Of a stretch of DNA of 64,000 bases, positions 23,651 to 36,800 are shown in pieces; position 1 is the stretch's first letter, and every line of letters begins with the position of its first letter. The stretch lies in NCBI RefSeq assembly GCF_026914265.1, contig NC_069135.1, positions 19,942,548-20,006,547 of the forward strand, in the 5' to 3' direction. Below the pieces are notes generated by a model. That model had not been told where the DNA came from. It did no database searches and saw only the letters and a list, made by a program, of their open reading frames with translations. Made by a program: the position numbers and the translations under genes. Source of the DNA: Mya arenaria. Its lineage: Eukaryota > Mollusca > Bivalvia > Myida > Myidae.

Positions 23651-24612
23651 GAAAAACGATAGTCGGTTTTTAAACTCTCCATTTCATTATATAATTCTAA
23701 TTGCTAAATGCCTTCACCGACTACTTAAAATGTTTATGGTAATAAAATAGACAAATCATCAGTGGTTTTTCACAGACAATAAGGTTAAAGGTTCTTAAAC
23801 GTATATTGTATTAAATTATTTTGATGAATACAAGTGTGATAGTGTCAAATATCGGGAAGTGTTGGGGTATTTTTAGTATGACATTGCATTCCTTTTATTG
23901 GATATCCTAAATGACGTTCTGGTTTGTATAAATTTTCCCATACGAGTTGAACCTTATTGAATAATGATATAGGTTGAATGAACCACCCGCTATGCCAAAA
24001 TTCAAATTATAAATCTGAACAGTATAAGCCGGTGAATATCTGTTAATATGCATTGATCAAGTTAAAGTAGTCAACTGGCTATTTAAATGAATTAGAATAC
24101 ATGACATAGTGTGTATACCACGTGTTAAATTACGCCATATATGCTACGTCGGATGGCAACATTTTGCTTAAAATTAAGACTTTAATCAAAGATAACTTTT
24201 CTTTTTCTCGCATAACACTTTTTAGAACAAAACAAAAACACGAACAAATATTTAACTGTACATATATGACATCTTGAGTAGAAGGAGCAGAATGAACGTC
24301 TGACAATTCACGCGATAATGGTGTTGCCTTTTATCATTTTTGTTTAAGTCTGATTAATAGAATAGTAATAGAAACAGAAAATCTACATATATGGTCTATG
24401 AACTTCTAGAACATCCCTCGTATATTCGTAAATATAAATGAAGAATTTACACTTACTCTCACTGGAAAAAAGCGGAATGTTAGCAAACACATAGCACGTT
24501 TTTTCTTGGACATTTTAAAAAGACGCACTTCTGTAGAAAACCAAAGTGAACATGACATATAGTCGTCGATGGTTGTTTAGACCAATGAGACACTATGTTT
24601 TATAGGTCATAT
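23651..24612. other. Non-coding upstream region of gene 1; end of block 1
   Basis: No gene seen. A left-arm fragment of the foldback family lies at 24,110-24,220. The region 24,290-24,612 matches 42,110-42,452. The block 1/block 2 junction falls at about 24,612, right after TTATAGGTCATATAG. Confidence 0.65.
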
Positions 24613-24779
24613 AGTTTGCATGGCACGGTGTGGACTTGATCTCAAAATAAATGTTGAAACTCTATACAAGTAAGCCAAAAAGGCAAGTCACTAGGAGTTA
24701 AATTTATAGGTAATCTCAAGTGTTAAGTTATTTGAGAGGCCGTAATACACTAATTGTTCATGTACGCGAGAGCAACTTA
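24613..24779. other. Start of block 2
   Basis: Matches bases 50-212 at roughly nine bases in ten by eye, including GTGGACTTGATCTCAAAATA. Non-coding. Confidence 0.75.
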
Positions 24780-25860
24780 ATGTGCACTTCGGCATTTAAG
24801 TTCGGGCACAACGGCATTTCGGTACGTGCACCACGGTATTAAATAACGTGCACAACGGCAGTCGGGTACGTGCATAAGGGCATTTAAGAACGTGCACAAA
24901 GCCATTCGGGTACGTGCACTAGGGCATTTAAGAACGTGCCAAAAGGCATTCGGGTACGTGCACAACTGCATTTCGGTACGTGCACAACGGTATTCAAATT
25001 CGGGCACAACGGCATTTCGGTACGTGCACTAGGGCATCTGAGAACGTGCACAACGGCATTCGGGTAAGTGCACAACTGCATTTCGGTACGTGCACAACGG
25101 CATTCGAGTTCGGGCACAACGGCATTTCGGTACGTGCACTAGGGCATTTAATAACGTTCACAACGGCATTCGGGTAAGAGCACAACGGCATTTCGGTACG
25201 TGCACAACGGCATTCGAGTTCGGGCACAACGGCATTTCGGTACGTGCACTAGGGCATTTAAGAACGTTCACAACGACAATCGGGTAAGTGCACAACGGCA
25301 TTCAAGTTCGGGCACAACGGAAATCGGGTAAGTGCACAACGGAATTCAAGTTCGGGCACAACGGCATTTCGGTACGTGCACTAGGGCATTTAAGAACGTG
25401 CACAACGGCAATCGGCTAAGTGCACAACGGCATTCAAGTTCGGGCACAACGGCATTCAAGTTCGGGCACAACGGCATTTGGGTACGTGCACAACGGCATT
25501 CAAGTTCGGGCACAACGGCATTTGGGTAAGCACAACGGCATTCAAGTTCGGGCACAACGGCATTTCGGTACGTGCACTAGGGCATTTAAGGACGTGCACA
25601 ACGGCATTCGGGAACATGTAGAACTGCATTGATGTACGTGCAGTAAGGCATTCAGATACGTGCACAACGGTAGTCAGGAACGTGCACTCAGGCATTCAGA
25701 TACGTGCACAACGGTAGTCAGGAACGTGCACAACGGCATTCAGATACGTGCACAACGGTAGTCAGAAACGTGCACAATGGCATTCAGATACGTGCACAAC
25801 GGCATTCAGGTACGTGCACAGCGTCATTCAGGTTTGTGTACAGCGGCATTGAAGTATGAG
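24780..25860. repeat. 22-bp minisatellite array, copy 3
   Basis: About 49 units, twice the length of its counterpart at 211-712. It has the same mixed monomers plus a distal stretch (25,640-25,850) of ATACGTGCACAACGGTAGTC type that the first array lacks. It has expanded or contracted since the block duplication. Confidence 0.94.
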
Positions 25861-27198
25861 TGCATTATTTACGTTTAAGCATGAGGAAAGTGATTTACGC
25901 GAGTGCACAAGTTTAAATTGAAAAATTGCACACGACTTTAAAACTTAACTATATATGTTACAAAGGCGTGTATATGTACACGTACACATGATTTTCCGCA
26001 ATCTCTCGAGGTTTGGAGACCTTATTTGCGCTTCTGAATTGAAAAATAAATTATCTGCATTATTTAAGAATAATACTTTATATAACAGGAAGAGCAAAAT
26101 AAATAATTCTGAATCAACTTAACATCAGTCTTAATTTGAATGCAACCGGTCTTAGAAATTAATTTACATTTACCGCCAGTGAAATTGCAGATTGGCGATC
26201 ATTCAGTACTAGACTTAATCATTAAGATTTTTACTTTTTGCGGATGTCAGATTTTGTGTTGACAATGTGTCAGCCAATGAGATTGTTTTCTGCGTCAGTT
26301 AGATGACCTGAATTAATCTCTTAATAATTGAAATGAAGTCCTTCGCTACGTTCAATCCACCTCTTCTTAAACATTAACATTTTAATTCATGTCATTTTAC
26401 TATTACATAGAAAGGAATTAAAATGCCACACTTACTCGCTCGATTAGAACACGTACACGTGGCGTTCCGCAACCTATCGAATAAAGAATAAGAGAAAGAG
26501 TTCACGATGCAATGATTGCAAAGTACCAAATTATAAATAAATAAACCGTAAACAATGTTAATACTTGTAAGTTCGATGTCAAACCGATTAAAAAGAAGGA
26601 TTGTCGCGTTTGATCTTAAACCTACCATATACACATATTGGTGTCACGTTTGTTCCAGTGCAGATAGCGGATTTATGTATCACTAGCGGACTCGGGCGAG
26701 GACACACACGACCCCACCACCCAGCTAAATTTGACCCAAGTGAAGTTTTGATATCATACTCAGAATTGTAGAGGAGTTATGCATAAATTAAGCCCAAACA
26801 CAACATTTTGGATTAAGTGGTCCCGCTCTAATGTCACATCTAGGACCCACCCGTGTAAATCCCTTGATTAACACCGAGGCCACAGTTAATAAAGAGTTTG
26901 TTTGGCTTTATCCGACCGGCTTATAAAACCCCCAACCCGTAAATTTGTTTAGCCTTAAAACATATTTTCGTTTTCACTACAAATTTAAGGATGACCAAAA
27001 TAAAAAAAAATCTGCACTCTTAAAATCTTGGTAGGAAAACCAACACTTCATGAATTGTGTCCTGTATCATCTTGTGTATATACAATAATTAATGTATTTG
27101 CAGTTTGATATTTCTATAGCTTATCTCATTCAGTGAAAAACACATCTTATTTAACAAAACAAACACAAAACGGGTTTCACAGTGTGTTTCTGTCGAGC

Positions 27199-27229
<31 letters not shown>

Positions 27230-28709
27230 TGTTTGTGTGTGCGTGCGTGTGTGTGTGCGAGTGCGTGTACGTGTGTTTTTATTGTGTGTGCGTGTGCGTG
27301 CGTGCGTACATGTGTGTTTGTGCGTGTGTGTGTTTACAAGTGTCATATTTTGATAACTTTACATGGTAAAAATTCAATCATTGAAGCATTAAGATCCGAT
27401 TAATGTTTGCAAAAAGAAAAGCAACCAAACAAGTAACAAACATGTAAGAATGTTTTCCTTAACAAGGAATTGACTTTAGATGCCAAATAAATGAAAAGAC
27501 ACTAAGATGACTGTTCATATACTACGGGATGGCTGTTTTATGTACTTATTGATAATAATAATAATATAAATAAATAACAACAGATACATACTAAACAATT
27601 AGAAAGAAAGACACACTGAAAACAAATAAGTGACTAGCATATTAAAACACATTAAAATCATTTGTTTTGGTAACATTTGTAAAATATTTAAATGTTGAAG
27701 AGCACTCAAGCTTTTATAAGAAAACTATATGTTAAATTAATACGATAAACTATATGTTTTTAATTGAAAAGTTGAGCCTCAAGTAAGTGATTAAGTTTAA
27801 TGAAATGCGTGTAATGTATACTAATTTTCGCGAAATTGGAGCCTGTAATCAGTAAGGGTTTATTCAGTTATATAATGCTTTCTCGCATGAGCTCATCATA
27901 ACACAGGACCATTAAGATATAACGATAAAACCTCAGATATAGTTTATGGCAATCTGGTGTCCTTTTGTATTTAACTTTTATCTTAAGCTTGGACTAATAC
28001 CAACTCCTAGCTTTAATGAAGTTCTGCATTTATGTAAATATCCTTAATTGGATGTTCTATAAACAGGGGGATATCGAGGATTTAGCGCTAAAGGGGACGC
28101 ACTTCGAGATCGCAAGATCACGTGCGCCCCTCTCCTAGGAACCGAGAGGAACGCTTCGAACGTGGTGTGGTTGGGTTTGTGAAACATTTTCCCCAGGCCA
28201 TTCCCTCATATAAAGCTGATTTTAGTCTGAAGTTTTTTAACCTGGTGTAATTTAGGACTAGATTGTTCTTCCAAATTAACAAGAAATCATCACTTCAACC
28301 GCTTTTGGATTCGTAGTGTAAACAGTAAATTCATCTGAATATTCACGTTAAGATTATCTTTATGAAATGAAATTTCACGATATCGAACAGACTACCCAAG
28401 CTTAGTTTAATGTGCGAGGCTTGCCAAAGGGATGGGGTCATCGAAATTGCAAGGACATTTTCAGAGTATATATATCCTTTTATCCTTATTGGTATTGTTC
28501 ACATTTTCAATACATCTCTATGTACTACAAGAATTCAATGGCTTAAGAAACAAACTGTTATGTTTTTTGAAGTTTATTAATGACAAAGTCACAAAGACCA
28601 AATAAAACTTAAAAGTTAAAAATCAAATACACAGAACTACAGTGAGTGACTTTACGTTTAATATGTGCAAATTAAATTTTAGTACTGTACATCTGTTTTA
28701 TCTACAATT
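25861..28709. other. Non-coding spacer of block 2
   Basis: No gene seen. From about 26,130 to 28,470 it parallels 713-3,000, including the GC-rich hairpin (about 28,090-28,155). Beyond 28,478 it diverges: here the true 3' flank of the laccase copy is kept, whereas block 1 switches to lectin-gene flank. Confidence 0.7.
27196..27340. repeat. (CG)n-(GT)n microsatellite
   Basis: GCGCGC run followed by GT repeats with CGTGTG interruptions; counterpart of 1,777-1,881. Confidence 0.95.
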
Positions 28710-30125
28710 TTAACTTAATGTGTTTGTAGTTGTTCGTCTATAATACACGCACATTCCTATGATTGTGAACAGCTCAATTGCAGCAACCGCTAACAGTGCT
28801 CCGAAAATTCCCCAAAATGTCGCGATCGGAATTGTGTCTGAAATCGAAATACAAAACAGAAAGCTGGAACCTCAGAGAATGATTCATTCAAAAGCACAGC
28901 CATTCCTCTCTTTGTATGTGGATCCATGTGACAATGGAGCATCCAAAGACCTGGATTGTTGGCAGTAATTCTAACAACAGCATAGCCTCCCTTTGGAATC
29001 ATTATCGTGTCTTTCTCGATGGAAACTTTATATCATTAAAAGTTATACAGTCGACATTTGGTTGACCAGGATACACTAAAAATGGACAATTTACAACAAC
29101 ACACCTATCACTCGAGGTACACGCCCGATTTGATGTCAATGGTTCTGAAGTATCCTATTCGTTATACTGTAAAATGGCGTAAACAGAGTGGTCCACCCCG
29201 GCCTCAAGAGTCTTTGCTCTAATCCAGTAGTTTCCCACACTTTGGTGTGCTATCATTTCAATATCGCACCTCTCTCCATTGTGTAATATTATCGACTCAG
29301 CAGTTATCGGTTCTATGTCGAATCCGTCGCCAGCCACTATTTTAAGACTATGTCCGTCCATAGAGAATCTAAATGGAAAAGCATTGCCTCCGCCAATAAT
29401 TCAGAAACGATATTTTCCTCCGGCTGCGACCTTAAATGATGTCAGCGGAGCTGTGTCGGCCGTTTTCATTTAAATATGTTTCTCAACCGGTTATAAGCCC
29501 TGCATGCCATTTCATTTTCGTAAACGATGTACCGTCGATTGCCGGTACCTCAAATGGCGCCTCTAATGGTTTGTAATCACCAAACATATTCTTTTGAAGC
29601 TGTAGATCTGCCTCCCGTTCATGGTTGTATTTTGTTATCAAGACAATATGCTCCTCAGACGCATTTTGAGTTCTTAACCCCGACATTTGAAGCATCCCAA
29701 TGTGATTGTGTCACGTAAGCTGCTCCATCCATCCAAGGGATTCCAATCTGATGATTTCCATGCCAATGAATGGCAATTGCGTCACTGTACAAGCTATTTG
29801 TGACATGAACTTTCAAATCTGTCCTTCGTAAACGTTTATAGTGGGACCAGGCATTTGACCATTTATGGTTATTATCATTCTAGGTACTGCGTAGCCATCT
29901 GCGTGAGTAGGGGTTGGCAAAACGGATGGGTCGGCGGCATTAACGTCGTACCTGTATAGCTTCCTTTCATGAAGATACACCAGTTTGTTGTCGTCGCCGA
30001 CCATGGTTTGTTTGAAACCAACGTCCATCGTAAACTCACAAAAGTTATCCGTCGTGTCACATTCTAAAGTTGTGTGAGCAGCTACCGAACAGACGAGCAA
30101 ACTGACGAATAGATGGTAAATAATT
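28710..30125 (-). pseudogene. Laccase (multicopper oxidase) pseudogene, copy 2, with C-terminal membrane helix
   Basis: Read on the minus strand it starts in the hydrophobic stretch LFVSLLVCSVAAHTT, like the end of a signal peptide, but no in-frame ATG is seen before it. It continues with CDTTDNFCEFTMDVG, VPRMIITINGQMPGP, copper motif HWHG, IPWMDGAAYVTQ, the second cupredoxin (FRFSMDGHSLKIVAGDG, NYWIRAKTLEAGVDHS) and the C-terminal copper motif HCHMDPH. It ends in a ~22-residue hydrophobic helix with YYRR and a stop at 28,710. Lesions: a 1-bp deletion near 29,818, loss of the HSH segment after VTQ, an in-frame TGA near 29,655, and loss of most of domain 3 between FNDIKFPS and KDTIMIPKGG, including HPxHLHGH. 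A probable AG acceptor (GATTTCAG) sits before the membrane exon. The 32-bp array is just upstream. Confidence 0.88.
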
Positions 30126-30225
30126 GTTTATTTATAATATAATATTGAATGACTTCTTCTTTTTCTTATGAATAACGATTTGAAATTAGTATTTCACAGT
30201 TTTATGGAAACTGAAGAAAATCCTC

Positions 30226-31855
30226 TTAAACAGACACGTTGTATTCGCATGAATATTATATACCGTATCATGTATTCGCATGAATTTTCCATACCGTGTC
30301 TTGTATTCGCATGGACATATCATACGATGTGACTGTATTTGCATGAACATTCCATACCGTGTCACTGTACTCGCATGAACATTCAATAACATGTCATTGT
30401 ATTCGCATGAACATTCAATAACATGTCATTGTATTCGCATGAATATTCCATACCGTGTCTTGTATTCGCATAAATATTTCACACCGTGTCATTGTATTCG
30501 CATGGACATTCGATACCGTGTCATTGTATTCGCATGAAAATTTTATACAGAATCATTGTATTCGCATGGACATTTGATAGCGTGTCATTGTATTCGCATG
30601 AACATTCCATACCGTGTCATTGTATTCGCATGAACATTCTATACCGTGTCATGGTATTCGCATGAACATTCCATACCGTGTCATTGTATTCGCAAAAACA
30701 TTCCATACCGTGTCATTGTATTAGCATGAATATTCCATACCGTGTCATTGTATTCGCAAAAACATTCCTTACCGTGTCATTGTAATCGCATAAACATTCA
30801 ATACCGCGGCATTGTATTCACATAAATATTCCATACCGTAGCATTGCGTACGCATGAACATTCCACACCGTATCATTGAATACGCATGAACATTCCATAT
30901 CGCGTCACTGTACTTGCATGGACATTCCATGCCGCGTATTATTGCATACGCATGGACATGCCATACCGCGTCTTTGTATTTGCATGAACATTCAATATCG
31001 TGTCATTGTATTCGCATGAACATTCAACACCGTGTCATTGTATACGCATGGACATTCAACACCGTGTCATTGTTTTCGCATGGACATTCAAAACCATGTC
31101 ATTGTATTTGCATGAACATTCTAGACCGTGTTAATGTATTTGTGTAAACATTCCATACCGTGTCGTTGTATACGCATGAACATTCCATACCGTGTCATTG
31201 TATTCGCATGATTATTCCATACCGTGTCGTTGTATTCGCATGAACATTCCATACCGCGTCATTGTATTCGCATGAATATTCCATACCGTGTCATTGTATT
31301 CGCGTGAACATTCCATACCGCATCATTGTACTCGCATGAACATTTCATACCGTGTCGTTGTATTCGCATGAACATTCCATACCGTGTCGTTGTATTCGCA
31401 TGAACATTCCATACCGCGTCATTGTATTCGTATGAACATTCCATACCGTGTCATTGTATTTGCGTAAACATTCTATACCGCGTCTTTGTATTCGCATGAA
31501 CATCCCATACCGTGTCGTTGTATTCGCATGAACATTCCATACCGCGTCATTGTATTCGCATGGACATTCCACACCGTGTCATTGTAATCGCGTGAACATT
31601 CCATACCGTGCCGTTTTATACGCATGAACATTCAATACTGTGTCATTGTATTCGCAAGAACATTTCATACCGTGTCGTTGTATTCGCATTAACATTCTAT
31701 ACCGCGTCATTGTATTCGCATGAACAGTCCATACCGTGTCGTTGTATACGCATGAACATTCCATACCGTGTGATTGTATACGCATGAATATTCCATACAG
31801 TGTCGTGTTTTTTGCATGAACATTCCATACCGTGTCATTGTATTCGCAGAACATT
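30226..31855. repeat. 32-bp minisatellite array, copy 2
   Basis: About 51 units of CATTGTATTCGCATGAACAT-type monomers with CCATACCGTGT. Only the first of the two monomer types seen in the other array is present. The right edge runs straight into the truncated TIR element at 31,856. Confidence 0.94.
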
Positions 31856-32360
31856 TAGGAAATTCGCCCCTGTTGTGACATCAGTGCAATTGGAAGGAGA
31901 TGCACAGCAGGGGATTGTCATGCCAAACATTCCTTAAATTTTAATTCTTCTATAAGTGATCCACTCCCTAAAACACAAAAAATGTGTATAGTACACAACC
32001 TCTGTGTATTTATCTTAATCTAATTGCCTAAATATAATTGCCTTATTGTCAGATCTCCGAACTGAGTGTCCTGCTGTGCAGTTCTGGATATTTTTATTAT
32101 AGAAATGGACCCTAAATGGCCCTGGGCTAATAAACGAATACACCGGAATTCGGCCCCTACTGTGACACCAGTAAAATTAGCAGAAGATGCACAGCAAGGG
32201 ATTATCATGCCAAATATTCCTTAAACTGGGGCTTTAAGATATTTATCTTGCGACGAAGGTAACGCGAATATTAAATATATAGCTAATTAAGTGGCTAACA
32301 CGAAACAATTCGCGAACGTTAATAGGTTATCTTTCGGCAGTTATATGCCACCATAGGAAT
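31856..32360. mobile_element. TIR element, left end missing
   Basis: Matches 7,780-8,246: both internal modules and the right terminal repeat (GAACGTTAATAGGTTATC) are present. The left terminal repeat is gone, and the 32-bp array abuts the first module. Confidence 0.65.
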
Positions 32361-33879
32361 CATATAAACCCGCTCCACAATCTAATTTTTAATTATCACG
32401 TTTTAAGTAAATCACCTTTTTACACTGTATAATTGAATAAGAATCATAATTAATGATAGATGGTAAAATCACAATGAAGAAATCTGACAGCGGCACAAAT
32501 AAATGGAATATGTTATGAATATTTTTTCCAGGCAGGTTTTACAATTATTTTGTTTTGAAGACAGAATGTCAATAACATTGGTCATATCTGGATGAAATTC
32601 TATGGACAGGCGTGTTGTCAAATATGTCCGTTGTTTAAAAGAGTAAAAAAAAATAATTTTATATTATTGTATTTCATTTATTGTCGGTGCATGCTTGTGT
32701 GTGGTTTATTTCCAAAGATGCTTACTTTCGATGACTGAAGTTTAAAAACAAAAAGTCTTCACTCTCAAATTCTTGGTTGGAAAACCGACTACTCATGAAT
32801 TGTTTCCTGGATCATATTATACATGTATATATATATATACAGTATGTGATGTATTTGCAGTCTTCTAGTTCTATATTCATAAAGCTTAGTCATTTAGTGA
32901 CTAATATACCTGTAAATGTAGGGGATTTTATTAATTTTCTTTTTCTTAACCCGGAAGTCGTCTTTAAAGACTGGTTTAAAAATGCAAGCATGCATTCATT
33001 GAATAAGAAAACTATAGTCTGTCTGCAAAACAATCGTAACATTTCATGTTTAAAATCAAGAAGACACAAAACAAGTTTTGGAGTAGTTTTTATGTGTATG
33101 TATTTTGATATATTTGCATGGAAAAAACAAGTATTCAAACATTCAGAGTTGCTGTGCCAAAGAAATCTCCGCACAGCACATACACAAACAATTTGAAATA
33201 AAATAACAAAAGGTCAGTCAAAACACAGTTTAAACCCATGCGTGTTGGCAAAAAATTAACAAAAGAAATAGTAAAAGGGGCGGGAACTTTTTCTGAACAA
33301 GTACTTTTCATCACAATATTCACATTATGATTATCTTTATAAAATTTCAGGATATCGAACAGATTACCCAAGTTTAATTTAATTTACGAGCAGTGCCAAA
33401 GGGATAGAGTCAACGAAGTTGCAAGGACCTTTCAGGAGTATACAGCCTTCTCTCTGTTACAACGAATCATTTGCTGTGGCATTTTTATCATTTGCTTAAC
33501 CTCCGGGAGCACTTTATTCACTACAGCGTATGCTGGTTGCCGACACACAACTTGTTCATTCTCGTTTAGCGCCGTCAGAGTAAATCGTTGAACGCCTGTT
33601 TGAGAATGAACGACGAGAAGCCAACAATAAAACGGTCAAAATTGGATTGATGTCACTATTTTCTATTAGGCATTATTTACTGTTTTCAATGTCACCGACG
33701 TAAGCTGAGTCATGTGACTGACTTGCACTGATTTATTAATGTAGGTCATAAAACAATAACTATACTTTCTGAATAATGTTGACACCAACATATTACCGTA
33801 TTAGCCTTTATATTAGTCCAATATATGCATATAGCCATCTTAAAATGTTGCTTATTCGGGTAGGAATCAAGTTGGTCCT
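32361..33879. other. Non-coding spacer downstream of gene 2
   Basis: No gene seen. 32,361-32,745 matches 8,247-8,640. At about 32,750 it jumps to sequence equivalent to 16,575, so the retroelement and the second 22-bp array of block 1 have no counterpart here. The remainder parallels 16.6-17.6 kb. Confidence 0.65.
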
Positions 33880-36800
33880 TTAGCTTGCGCCCTCGGCAAT
33901 TCTACCAATAACCATGCCGTATGATGAACTTGAAGATCTGAAATGTATATATAGTTTACTAATTAAACATTAAACTAGTATTAAATCTCTGTTGCATATC
34001 TGGTACTGGCAGTGTTTTCAGTTGAGTCTGGCGGATCTGTGGCCTTGTGGTAACACAATTGACAGTCAATCCAGGGGTCGCAGGTTCGCTTCCCAGCCGC
34101 ACCACTAAAATACCGATCGTATATCGGGAGGGACGTTAAATGGGGGCCTGGTGTGACAGTGTTATACACTGGTGCACGTTCAAGAACCAGGGTAGATCTA
34201 GCCATCGTTAAATTCTGTTTCTGTTTCTCCACCACACCCCCACCCCCCAAAAAATAAATAAATGAATAAAATAAATCTTCTTGGAGCACTCGCCGAATGG
34301 GCAAGTCCCTACTGCAAGTATAAATATGCTTACATACACACACATTTCAGTTGAGTAAAGATAATTATTTTGAAAGTTTACAGATTTATTGTTTTCGAAT
34401 GTAACTTACGCGTAACCAGGATTTGTCGTTCCGTTGGTGTTCCCAATTGATTCTAAAAAGAAAGGTACATATTTGATGTTGACACACTTATATGTCGATC
34501 GTATATAATCACTGCCTTGTTAATTCATAAAAGTGATATTAACTGGTTTTTAATAATACGAATATGTTTAACTGTCATAATGGTAACTAAGGGACGATAA
34601 TCGTACATCTATAACAGATCCCTCGCCTTAAAGGGCCATTATATAGGCTAATCTTCAAGTACCTGCGGTAGTATGAATATCTGATGCTTGTGCCGATGAC
34701 AGGGGATTGGTAGTTGGCAGTGCCTTTCTCTTATTGATCCTTCTTCGAAAAAAAACGATCGAAAACATAAAAGCAATAATACCAAAACCCGTTACTCCTC
34801 CTACGACGATACCAATACTTGCGTTCCTTAAACGTGTATAAACACAATTAGAAACTTCAGCCTCTTTAATATAATGATTGCGCCTCTTTACAGGGTTTAT
34901 TTATTTATCTTTTTGTTTATTTTCGACTACAGTGCCAGTCACTGTACTTTTCATTGTATAATAGTGAAACTTAATATAGTGTAAACAAATATGTAAATAC
35001 TTAATTATTATGCAAATTATGTCGTTGTTATACCTGTTTTATAGTGCAAAAGTTGAAATTGATCAGACTATTTCTACAAAATCACCTTTTTTATGTTTTG
35101 GTGTAGTTGATGTGTCCAATAGTGTTGACCCAATTGTTGTTTTCGAATTGTATACAGTTTCTACATTTATTATTGATGTTGTATTCTCTTCCGTTATATT
35201 TGAAGTGCGGGATTGTCCAGCAGTCGTTGAGTTCGATATTGTTGCTGTGGTGGTGGTGGTGGTCTTCGTCACCATTGGTGTAGAAGTTGAATTTTTTGTT
35301 GTTGCTATGGTGGTGTTTGTCGTCATTAGTGTAGATGCTGAATCCGTTGCTGTTGTTGTTGTGGTGTTGGTTGTCAAAAGAGCTGACGTTAAATCCGTAG
35401 TTGTTGCTGCTGTGGTGGTGGTCGTCATTGGTGTAGATGTTGAATCTATTGTTGTTGTTGTTGTTGTGGTGGTGGTAGTGGTTGTGGTGGTCGGCGTCAT
35501 TGGTGTAGATGTTGAATCCGTTGCTGTTGTTGCTGTGGTGTTGGTCATCATAAGTGTTGATGTTAAATCCGATGTTGCTTCTGCTGTGGTGGTCGTCGTC
35601 ATTGGTGTAGATGTTGAATCTGTTGTTGTTCTTGTTGTGGTAGTAGTTGTTGTGGTCGGCGTCATTGGTGTAGATGTTGAATCCGTTGTTGTGGTTGCTT
35701 TGGTGGTGGTCGTTATAGGTGTCCTGAAGGATAGTAAATAATGTCCTATATCTTGGTTTTTCGCTTACCGTTGCAAAAACTACAAATATTGGCAGACAAT
35801 TTCTTCATATAACTATTAACTTGAGTTTGTTTATGGCATCGTTAAAGTGGTACCGGTCAATAATATTTTATTCTCCGAAGCCGTGGTATACGTACCAGCA
35901 AATCCAAGCCAAAACGAGCCCAAATCAAATGTCAGGCTGTTCTCCAGTTGAATTATAAGATACTGATCGCTTGTTTTCAATGTTTTCGGCGAAGCTGTGT
36001 TATTCTGACAGTTCCAAATACCGATATTGGTACGGTTGGGTCGTCGTATAATAAGTTTTTGTTGGCATTGACCCCACCTTAAGATATTTACATTTTTACT
36101 TATTTTGATAGTTTTTAAAAAGAACAATAAAACAGAACATTTTAACCAAGATAAATATGCCTTAACTCAATGAACTCCATGTTCGAACATAGAAAAAAGA
36201 TGCTGCTTTGCAAACAAAATACTTATCGCTTTCTATATTCTTTTTATATATTCAAATGTACCAATGAATGGTTCTATACTTGTTTTCCATCACAATCTGG
36301 TATATTGCTATAGAGAGTGTTGAGTCGATATCACACGTGTGGACAGAGCAAGTCAGATTTTTTTTCGACGGGATCTTCTGACCGTTGTTGAAACCTGGAC
36401 TTTGCAGATAAACCGACTGCTCTAAGCTCGTAGCTTTGCTAAAAATACTCGTCTCTAAAAATAAACAAAATGCCATCAAAAAATTAATAGCAGGTTTAGT
36501 TCCAGAAAGGTTTCTAAATCAAACATTATGAACAGAAGTTTTGTATAAAGTCAGTTTTAATATATGCTTAAATATTGATGATCTTAATGCGAATTTGAAT
36601 TTATTTCTAGTCGAAAAAATCCACCCCTATTTTTAAATATGAAATGTGATAGTGTTGCACATTCATAACTCTCAATAAACAACCCCAATTATTTTCATAC
36701 CTAGATGTAGTTTGAAGAATCGCCATTTCAAGAATGTATTTTTTAGACATAATTGAAAGTGAATTGAAAAGGGAAAAACTACATTTTACGAGTATCACCA

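Noticed and set aside
32777..33196. A 139-codon plus-strand protein
   Set aside because: It falls in duplicated spacer, is not open in the counterparts at 16.6-17.0 kb, and shows no domain.
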